Part shown: piece after piece, positions 1-5,246 of the stretch
How the letters are laid out: every line of letters begins with the position of its first letter
How positions within the stretch are numbered: position 1 is the stretch's first letter
Assembly: GCA_903921605.1 (NCBI GenBank)
Contig: CAIXQV010001283.1
Coordinates: 1 to 9,401 of the forward strand
DNA: 9,401 nt
Reading direction: 5' to 3'
Source of the DNA: an uncultured Planctomycetaceae bacterium
Lineage (GTDB): Bacteria; Planctomycetota; Planctomycetia; Planctomycetales; Planctomycetaceae
Made by a program: the position numbers and the translations under genes
Notes under the pieces: generated by a model
Seen by the model: the letters and a program-made list of their open reading frames with translations, nothing else
What the model was told of the DNA's origin: nothing
The model's database searches: none

Positions 1-1980
1 AGCCCACTCTGGCTGGGCATCAGCGAGTTCTGCCATCCTTTCGAGATACACGTCTTGTTCAGGATCCGTCGGCGAAAACTCTGACAGCTTCTGAAGGTTC
101 TCGCGGTATTCGGCCTCAAACGATTCGCGAGTAAGCGCACCCGGAGAGGTCGATTCTTTCGCCTCTCCGGGTGCAACAACGTCCTGCGTCCGTGCAGGAA
201 TCTCTCCGTTTAGCAGCCCTTCTTGCCGCCCTTCTTGCCGCCCTTCTTGGCGTGTTCCATCTTCTCGTGTTTCGGCGATTCCTTGGTTTCCTTGTAACCG
301 CCCTTCGACATTGACTTCTTCATCTGAACTGCCTCCAAATAGCATATTTTCAACATCATCCATTTCACTATCCGGAACCGTTCCGGATTGTGCTTCCTGT
401 TGCGCCTTCTGATCGCGAAAGCGTTGCAAGCCTTCCTCGATCTGTCGCAAGTTCTCTTGTGATTCTGGGCCGTCTGGATTTGCTCCATTTCTCGCGGCCA
501 TATCCATCACACGGCCGACACTGCCGCGCTTGATATTTTCGGCGATAGTCTTTCGGCCTTCTTCACTCTTGGCCAGTTTCGCCTCGTCCTCGCTAACCTG
601 CATCCCAGCTTTGACTGCGGCTTCGTATTTCCTCCGAGATGGGCTTTCGGTGAATGCCTGAATCTCCGGGGGAATTGGCTGCGGGGCTTCTTCTGGACCC
701 GCCACTGGCGGCGTTTCTTGTTCTGGCGTCGCAGGATCTCTCAGTGGCAACAAGTCTTTAGGACCGTTCCCGTAGCCGTTATTTTCGAGGCTCTTGAGAT
801 CGATCGTTGGCGTTTCGCCCTGCTGGTCCTGCTGGTCCTGCTGGTCATTCAGGAATGGATACAAGGTCTCCTGTTCGGAATTCCCACGACGCTTACGATT
901 AAGCATCCCGGGGATTTCTGTCCCTGAAGTCATCCCAGCCATCATGAACGATTGAACTACCGAATCGACCGAATTTGAAACGAAGTCACTGAATGACAGA
1001 TCCGGCGACACTCCTTCATATTTGCTCGACAGATCCTGAAGAATAGTCGTGACGAGTTCCTCTGGAACTTCTTTTGCGCCTTCGATCAGTCCGTTCTTTG
1101 CCAACTCCTTCCATGTGTTGGCTGCGACAGATTCACCCGCTAATCTCGCCTCAACACCCCCGCCGAATATCTTCTGCCCAATTAACGCTATTCCGGCTTC
1201 CAACACCCCTTGAGTTCCAGCATAACGCAATCTGTCCGCACCCTTGAGACCGGCGTCCTCGGCCGTCGTCAGTGCCTCGCTTCCAGACATTGCACCAGCG
1301 CCAAGCATCTTTGATACTGATCCGCCCGGCGTTCCCATCGTTTGTATGAGACTCTGCAACGCCCCGCCGCCCATTCGGCTGAGATACGGCGACATATCAT
1401 CTTGGCGAGCTTCCTCGCGTGACTGGGCGAGATTGCCCGAATCCCGGTAAAGCTGGTCCGCTGCCTCTTTCTCGCCGGCCAGTCGTGCTGCCATGGCTGT
1501 GAAGCTCTCAGCAGCCCCGCCAATTGCGCCCATTGGTTCCCGGAACAGTGCGCCGCCAGGAATGCTATTCAGCTGATTGGTCCGCTTTTGCTGCGAGCGA
1601 ATCTGCTCCAGCCTCTCGCGGTCAGCAAATGCCTTCTGAGCCTCCGGGGCATCCGTCTGTTTCATGTAGTATTCAGCGACAGCAACAGACTTCATGATTG
1701 GATCATCATGCTGACTGGCAATGTCGTCGATCTCTTTTTGGGCGCGCCTTCGCTCCTGATCTTCCTGCTGAATCTCATATTCAGCAGCTGCGAGCGATTG
1801 CGATACAGGATCGCTGGCGTACTTCTTCAGGAATTGCTGTCGCAGCTGTTCACGCTGACGCTTAGCTTCCTGATCATCTATCTGCAGTTCTCTGCGATCG
1901 ATGCTTTTCTGATCGAGCCCGAATCCGCGGGATCCTGTTGTGATTGGTTCGTAACCGCCACCGATTCGAGACTTGCCCAT
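1..1980 (-). CDS. Large phage virion-associated protein, probable internal/ejection or polyvalent-type protein (N-terminal 660 residues; 3' end outside window)
   Basis: The frame stays open for 660 codons from ATG 1980-1978 to the window edge, so the C-terminus is missing. The start is set by an in-frame stop 13 codons upstream (the stop of the preceding gene), with no other start codon between; a GGGA at 1994-1991 is a modest ribosome site. Residues 20-135 are charged and helical. Residues 140-350 are rich in Gly, Ala and small hydrophobics and include YAGTQGVLEAGIALIG (253-268) and IEGAKEVPEELVTTILQDLS (299-318). From general knowledge, segments of this style occur in very large internal-virion or polyvalent phage proteins. 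Residues 370-445 are a Gln/Asp then Pro/Glu-rich linker, and the rest is acidic and helical. It follows two long helical genes. Coding is secure; the role is inferred. The segment from residue 553 to 590 is overlapped by a small +1-frame ORF. Confidence 0.8.
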   Translation of the reverse strand, partial: MGKSRIGGGYEPITTGSRGFGLDQKSIDRRELQIDDQEAKRQREQLRQQFLKKYASDPVSQSLAAAEYEIQQEDQERRRAQKEIDDIASQHDDPIMKSVAVAEYYMKQTDAPEAQKAFADRERLEQIRSQQKRTNQLNSIPGGALFREPMGAIGGAAESFTAMAARLAGEKEAADQLYRDSGNLAQSREEARQDDMSPYLSRMGGGALQSLIQTMGTPGGSVSKMLGAGAMSGSEALTTAEDAGLKGADRLRYAGTQGVLEAGIALIGQKIFGGGVEARLAGESVAANTWKELAKNGLIEGAKEVPEELVTTILQDLSSKYEGVSPDLSFSDFVSNSVDSVVQSFMMAGMTSGTEIPGMLNRKRRGNSEQETLYPFLNDQQDQQDQQGETPTIDLKSLENNGYGNGPKDLLPLRDPATPEQETPPVAGPEEAPQPIPPEIQAFTESPSRRKYEAAVKAGMQVSEDEAKLAKSEEGRKTIAENIKRGSVGRVMDMAARNGANPDGPESQENLRQIEEGLQRFRDQKAQQEAQSGTVPDSEMDDVENMLFGGSSDEEVNVEGRLQGNQGIAETREDGTRQEGRQEGRQEGLLNGEIPARTQDVVAPGEAKESTSPGALTRESFEAEYRENLQKLSEFSPTDPEQDVYLERMAELADAQPEWA
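137..174 (-). other. Perfect 13-bp inverted repeat (GC-rich hairpin) with 12-base loop
   Basis: The arms at 137-149 (GCACCCGGAGAGG) and 162-174 (CCTCTCCGGGTGC) are exactly complementary, with a 12-base loop at 150-161. In the minus-strand transcript this would fold into a strong stem-loop starting 35 bases after the stop of the nested small ORF. No T-run follows the distal arm, so it is not a canonical intrinsic terminator. The sequence is also translated in the main frame, where the reading remains open. It could slow ribosomes, protect or process the mRNA, or be a relic of a small inserted element. Confidence 0.7.
210..323 (-). CDS. Nested 37-residue Lys/Gly-rich basic protein in the +1 frame of the large virion gene
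   Basis: The ORF starts at ATG 323-321 and stops at TAA 212-210, wholly inside the larger gene but shifted by one base. The start is chosen because a full GGAGG lies 8 bases upstream (336-332). The longer reading of this frame, back to about 488, has no such site and an unremarkable composition. The product has 13 Lys, 7 Gly, 4 Glu and no Arg or Asp. It begins MKKSMSKGGYKETKESPK and ends in a KKGG-type repeat and a terminal Cys. There is no signal peptide or membrane segment. Small basic proteins of this type occur in phage genomes and are mostly uncharacterised; nucleic-acid binding is possible but unproven. The same bases read in the main frame give an acidic Gln/Glu/Gly/Arg stretch that also looks tolerable, so the bases may serve both frames. 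A strong hairpin lies 35 bases past the stop. Confidence 0.5.
   Translation of the reverse strand: MKKSMSKGGYKETKESPKHEKMEHAKKGGKKGGKKGC
217..252. repeat. Three tandem copies of a 12-bp unit
   Basis: The unit CCCTTCTTGCCG occurs at 217-228 and 229-240 identically, then at 241-252 with one change. Because 12 is a multiple of three, it gives a regular tetrapeptide in both overlapping frames: KKGG-type in the nested small ORF and an Arg-Gln-Glu-Gly repeat in the large protein. Copy number could vary by slippage without breaking either frame. Confidence 0.85.
332..336 (-). promoter_or_regulatory. Shine-Dalgarno site of the nested small gene
   Basis: GGAGG on the minus strand, 8 bases before ATG 323-321. 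It is the closest match to the anti-Shine-Dalgarno complement of any start site in the window; the main genes have GGAG, GGGAG, AAGGGAAG or GGGA. It lies inside the open frame of the large protein, where no ribosome site would be needed. Confidence 0.55.
370..388. other. 19-bp palindrome (8-bp arms, 3-base centre)
   Basis: ATCCGGAA at 370-377 and TTCCGGAT at 381-388 are exact inverse complements around CCG. In RNA it could form a short hairpin about 33 bases before the Shine-Dalgarno site of the nested small ORF. A palindrome this short can occur by chance in a window of this size, so only its position makes it notable. Confidence 0.35.
821..847. repeat. Three tandem copies of a 9-bp unit coding a Gln-Asp-Gln run
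   Basis: TGCTGGTCC occurs at 821-829 and 830-838 and, with a last-base change, at 839-847. It codes for the Gln/Asp run at about residues 379-387 of the large protein, at the junction between the Gly/Ala-rich segment and the Pro/Glu-rich linker. It is probably a slippage-prone linker. Confidence 0.75.
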
Positions 1981-2016
1981 TGAACTGCGTTCCCGGAATT
2001 GACATCGAGAAATTGA

Positions 2017-3792
2017 TTAGTAAACCGAATCGCCACCATATGGAGCAGGCGCATTGAATGGCTTCACTGGCTGCTTTGAGGGTTGAATGGCGATGCCCTT
2101 TTCTCTCAAGTACTTGATGGCTTTTACCATATCCATCAAGTCTTGCGAACCGGCCGGAGGCGGACCGCCGTTATTCTTCGCACTAATCAGCTTGATTGTC
2201 TGAAGTGCCGCTGCGGCCTCCTTGTCGCCACTGGCCATCGTCTTTTCCATGTGCGAATCGATGTTTGTTGACGACATCGCAACCGGATTTCGTACTGGCG
2301 ATGTTGGTGGTTTTGAATACACACCACCACTCTTAATCTGTTCCGAGTAGTCCATTTTCGGACTCTGCGTCTGAGCCTGTCTTTCCTGAAGTCTTTGCCG
2401 GTACTGATCCGCCACTGGCGGCTTTTGTTGGCCAGTCGTTGGCCGGAAAGGAACCGGCGTTCCGTCCTTCATTTCCTCTTTGTAAATCGGGTGAGGCTGA
2501 AGACCGTAGCTTTTCTGATAGTAATTGTCCGTATCGGCAAATCGCTTCTTGGCCTCTGCCATTGCTGCTTCGCGAGTTGGATACATCAGTTCTTCATCCG
2601 GTCCCAATTCATTCCGGACGTCGTTTACCAGACTGTTGAAGTCCTTGATCCGGTCGTGTTCGGCCTTGATCCTGTCATCGGCGATTTTCTCTTGCTGAAG
2701 ACGTTGCTTCTCCTGCTGGGCTTGCAGATGTTGCTCCTGCTGCTGCTGCATCTTCTGTTGCATCATCTGCTGTTGAGCCATGCCGTTATCACCAACGCTC
2801 CACGGCTCATATGTTTCAAAGCCTTTTGGATCCTTACCAACTTTGACCCACGTCTGTGTTGGTGTATGGAATAGCAGCGAGGAATTCATTCCTTCCTCGG
2901 GCTTCCTGATCTTCTCTTCCGGAACGATTCCTGACAGCTTCTTCTGGTGCAACAGCATTGCCTGTTGCTTCAGCCCTTCATCCAGATCGTCATTGGTCAT
3001 GACAGTCTTCCGGAATACCGCATCCAGTTCCTTCATCTCCTGCTTCTGGCGTTCGCTGAAATCCATGCCGGCGTTGCGAGCCTGCTGAATCTGCTCTTGC
3101 CATCGTGCAGAGATTTCAGCTGTCTCTCGCTGGGCCGCGTTCTGCTGAACGTACTTCTGCTGTTGAGCATCCCTGGCAACGTCGAATTGATTCCTCCGGG
3201 TGTCCTGCTCTGTCGAGAACTGATTCTGGAACTGATCTCGCTCCAGAGTGTTGCCATGCTGCTGCTGAGCCCGAGATACATCGTACCCGAACTGCATGTT
3301 GTCACGTTCCAGCGTGTTTCCATGCTGGAATCGATCTCGTTGCATTTGATGGCCGAACTGCTGTTCGTTCTCCATTGTCTGATAGCCAAACTTCTGCTCG
3401 TTCTCCTTTGTTGAGAATCCGAACCGGCGTTTGTCCTGGTCCTGCTGATCACGGGCCTGCTCACGATCACGAATCAACGTGAAATCGTTATTCAGGGTAT
3501 CCCTGCGCCGGACGTCCTTCTGCTGCTGACGATTCAACTGCTTCGTGCGGTTGAAGTCGTCGGCCGCGGCATTGGCGGCATAGTACGCACGCTGGGCCGT
3601 GTCAGCCTGCCCGTACTTCTGCTGCTGCTTGTCGCGCTGAGCCTGCGCAGCAATCTGCTGAGCCTGAAGCTCGGCTTTTCGCTTGGCCTCTTCTTCTTCG
3701 GCTTTCCGCTTAGCCCTGCGCTCATTACTGGAACGCAAAGCGTCTAAATAGCGTGCGTTGTTCTCGCGGGCATTCTCGTAGGCTGACACCAT
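2017..3792 (-). CDS. Gln/Arg-rich helical virion protein with 11-residue repeats (591 aa), function unknown
   Basis: I do not recognise a named family. The start at ATG 3792-3790 follows an AAGGGAAG ribosome site (3805-3798) in the 17-base gap after the previous gene. Residues 20-60 are a Lys/Glu/Ala helix. Residues 122-231 are ten in-register 11-residue units such as QKFGYQTMENE and FQHGNTLERDN, with Phe/Gly or His/Gly near the unit start. QQQK occurs at residues 56, 89 and 210, that is 33 and 121 residues apart, so the register may extend back to residue 56. Residues 303-332 are a short non-helical part, 338-385 a second Gln-rich helix, and 430-510 a Pro-rich, probably disordered stretch. 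A short helical domain lies near 515-565. There is no signal peptide or membrane segment. Its position after the fibre and a similar helical protein suggests an internal-virion, ejection or scaffold-like role; a tail accessory protein is an alternative. Confidence 0.8.
   Translation of the reverse strand: MVSAYENARENNARYLDALRSSNERRAKRKAEEEEAKRKAELQAQQIAAQAQRDKQQQKYGQADTAQRAYYAANAAADDFNRTKQLNRQQQKDVRRRDTLNNDFTLIRDREQARDQQDQDKRRFGFSTKENEQKFGYQTMENEQQFGHQMQRDRFQHGNTLERDNMQFGYDVSRAQQQHGNTLERDQFQNQFSTEQDTRRNQFDVARDAQQQKYVQQNAAQRETAEISARWQEQIQQARNAGMDFSERQKQEMKELDAVFRKTVMTNDDLDEGLKQQAMLLHQKKLSGIVPEEKIRKPEEGMNSSLLFHTPTQTWVKVGKDPKGFETYEPWSVGDNGMAQQQMMQQKMQQQQEQHLQAQQEKQRLQQEKIADDRIKAEHDRIKDFNSLVNDVRNELGPDEELMYPTREAAMAEAKKRFADTDNYYQKSYGLQPHPIYKEEMKDGTPVPFRPTTGQQKPPVADQYRQRLQERQAQTQSPKMDYSEQIKSGGVYSKPPTSPVRNPVAMSSTNIDSHMEKTMASGDKEAAAALQTIKLISAKNNGGPPPAGSQDLMDMVKAIKYLREKGIAIQPSKQPVKPFNAPAPYGGDSVY
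3100..3429 (-). repeat. Ten 11-residue (33-bp) repeat units within the 591-residue protein
   Basis: Residues 122-231 divide without gaps into 11-residue units: RRFGFSTKENE, QKFGYQTMENE, QQFGHQMQRDR, FQHGNTLERDN, MQFGYDVSRAQ, QQHGNTLERDQ and four more divergent ones. HGNTLERD occurs twice, 22 residues apart, with different synonymous codons, so the similarity is held at protein level rather than reflecting a fresh duplication. An 11-residue period is the signature of hendecad coiled coils. Confidence 0.8.
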
Positions 3793-3809
3793 TGAATCTT
3801 CCCTTACTT

Positions 3810-5225
3810 TTACCGGCGTGACCTGTCAATTCTTCCCGTCGGGTTTCTGTACGATGGACCCGTTCCGCCAATCGTATATGTCTGAACCGGCATAGTCATT
3901 CGTGTTGCTTGAAGCTGCGTTTGATTGTTCTCTGCCGCTATCCTGTATTGGCTTTCACGATCCAACTGTGACTGCCTTGTCTGCTGTTCGCGTTCCTTCT
4001 GAGCCTCTTGGATCTTGACGTTGCGTTCGACTTCAGCCTGACGCTGTTGCCACTGACGATCCAGTTCGGCTTCCTGCTTTCTGGATTCCCGCTCGGCTGC
4101 AGATTCCTTGCCCTGCCATTCCTTATCCAGCTTCGCCTGCTGCTCTTTCCATCGGCGATCGATGTCAGCTTCCTGCTTCTGTGCTTCACGCTGCAGCAAA
4201 CTCTGGTCGCCCTGAAATGCTCGATCCAATGCCGCTTGGCTAATCGTCGTCTCTCTGGACAATCTACTTTCGTTAGCCTGAAAATCACGATCAAGCCCCG
4301 ATATCTTCTCGCGTGAATCCCTGTCCAGCCCTGACAGTTTCTCAGTTGCTGCTCGCTGACGTTCTGATTCAGTGCTTTGGAACAGTCGATCCTTTTCGGA
4401 TTCAGCAATTCGTGAATCACGTTCAAGCTGGCTTTCACCGGCTCTGAATGTTCGATCAAGTGCTGACTGGCTCACTGTCAGATCGCGGTCCAGACCCTTC
4501 TGACGGTTGTCGTTCTCCATACCCAATCCTTGGCCGTAGAGATTCGCAACCATGCCAACCCCGTCCATGCTTTCCTGAATTCCTCCGATGTAGCCGAGTC
4601 GCTGGCTGGTGAGGGAATTCTCATTGTTCATGTTCTGGTTGAACTGCTGATTGAGCCCGGTCGCTCTGGTGTTCAGCGATCCTTGGTACGCGGCACTAAG
4701 ATTCATGTCCGTGGAAATACGGTTCTGCAACAACTGATCTTCGAGGGCCAGCTGTTGGCGAGTGTTATCGAATGCTGCTCCACGCTGCAGGGAATTCGCG
4801 ACGGTTGTGTTTCCAAGTCCTCGCTTGATGGCGTTCTGTGAAGCAGCTGCCATTTGCTGCTGTGACTTCACGTTCAAATCGCTTCGCATGGAATTGCCGA
4901 ACTTGTCAATTCGTTCCATGTTGCGGGCTCGAGTATCCCGAGCATCGTTCGTCATGAGATCGTAATCAGCTGCCAATCGCTGATATCCCTGATCTCCCAT
5001 CGCACGGGAATTCTGAATCTGCTGATCATACCCGCCAATGACGGAATTCTGTCGATCCGTCGCACGCCGCTGCTGCGCAAGTCGTTCCTGCTCCGCTGCC
5101 TGAGCCAACGAATTGAAGTTGTACCCGCCCTGCGGAATCTGCCCCATGGTCGACTGAGGGGCTGGCGACCGATATTGCGGAAGCGTAGGAAGGTTTCCAA
5201 ACATGCTGTATTGATTGTTGGCCAT
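3810..5225 (-). CDS. Hendecad coiled-coil virion protein (471 aa), function unknown
   Basis: The start at ATG 5225-5223 follows GGGAG (5238-5234) by 8 bases, in the 21-base gap after the fibre gene. The N-terminal 45 residues are Pro/Gln/Gly-rich. Residues 45-120 are a Gln/Arg-rich helix. Residues 129-170 contain IKRGLGNTTVANSLQRG followed by a Gln/Leu helix, a style I associate with uncharacterised phage structural proteins. Residues 208-240 are Gly-rich. Residues 245-431 are 17 uninterrupted 11-residue units with a leading Leu-Asp-Arg (LDRDFQANESR, LDRAFQGDQSL, LDRQWQQRQAE and others). The tail after residue 442 is short and basic. There is no signal peptide or membrane segment. The neighbouring gene downstream shares the 11-residue design, suggesting the two products act together, possibly as an elongated internal-virion or ejection assembly. 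A tail-fibre-associated rod is an alternative. The coding call is firm and the function is open. Confidence 0.82.
   Translation of the reverse strand: MANNQYSMFGNLPTLPQYRSPAPQSTMGQIPQGGYNFNSLAQAAEQERLAQQRRATDRQNSVIGGYDQQIQNSRAMGDQGYQRLAADYDLMTNDARDTRARNMERIDKFGNSMRSDLNVKSQQQMAAASQNAIKRGLGNTTVANSLQRGAAFDNTRQQLALEDQLLQNRISTDMNLSAAYQGSLNTRATGLNQQFNQNMNNENSLTSQRLGYIGGIQESMDGVGMVANLYGQGLGMENDNRQKGLDRDLTVSQSALDRTFRAGESQLERDSRIAESEKDRLFQSTESERQRAATEKLSGLDRDSREKISGLDRDFQANESRLSRETTISQAALDRAFQGDQSLLQREAQKQEADIDRRWKEQQAKLDKEWQGKESAAERESRKQEAELDRQWQQRQAEVERNVKIQEAQKEREQQTRQSQLDRESQYRIAAENNQTQLQATRMTMPVQTYTIGGTGPSYRNPTGRIDRSRR
3933..4493 (-). repeat. Seventeen uninterrupted 11-residue (33-bp) repeats in the 471-residue protein
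   Basis: Residues 245-431 divide into 17 consecutive 11-residue units without insertion or deletion. The first position is mostly Leu or another hydrophobic, the second usually Asp, Glu or Gln, the third nearly always Arg or Lys, and the tenth often Glu, Ser or Gln. The pattern fits a straight or slightly right-handed hendecad coiled coil. At about 1.5 angstroms rise per residue, 187 residues would give a rod of roughly 28 nm if fully helical. Confidence 0.85.
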
Positions 5226-5246
5226 TTTATGATCTCCCGAAATTCA

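Noticed and set aside
341..368. Possible promoter for the nested small gene (GTGAAA, 16 bases, TATGCT)
   Set aside because: Each box matches the sigma-70 consensus at only 4 of 6 positions, and transcription from it would start at about 334, on top of the Shine-Dalgarno site, which would be partly lost.
1588..1983. 131-codon plus-strand frame with hydrophobic, membrane-like stretches
   Set aside because: It is antisense to the Gln/Glu/Arg-rich N-terminus of the large protein; the apparent membrane segments are reverse readings of helical charged codons.
1981..2016. Terminator or promoter in the longest intergenic gap (36 bases)
   Set aside because: No stem followed by a T-run and no recognisable promoter boxes; the only signal is a GGGA ribosome site for the next gene.
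2395..3414. Long plus-strand open frames rich in Leu (159 and 155 codons)
   Set aside because: They lie antisense to the Gln-rich helical gene: CAG/CAA codons read on the other strand give CTG/TTG runs. There is no ribosome site, and the composition is explained entirely by the shadow effect.
3033..3470. 145-codon minus-strand frame overlapping the 591-residue gene
   Set aside because: It is Ser/Arg-rich, with no ribosome site, and arises from the 33-bp repeat pattern read out of frame. The repeat periodicity belongs to the main frame.
3938..4459. 173-codon minus-strand frame overlapping the 471-residue gene
   Set aside because: It coincides with the 17-unit repeat array, which keeps stop codons out of the alternative frame. 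It has no start signal and an unconvincing composition.
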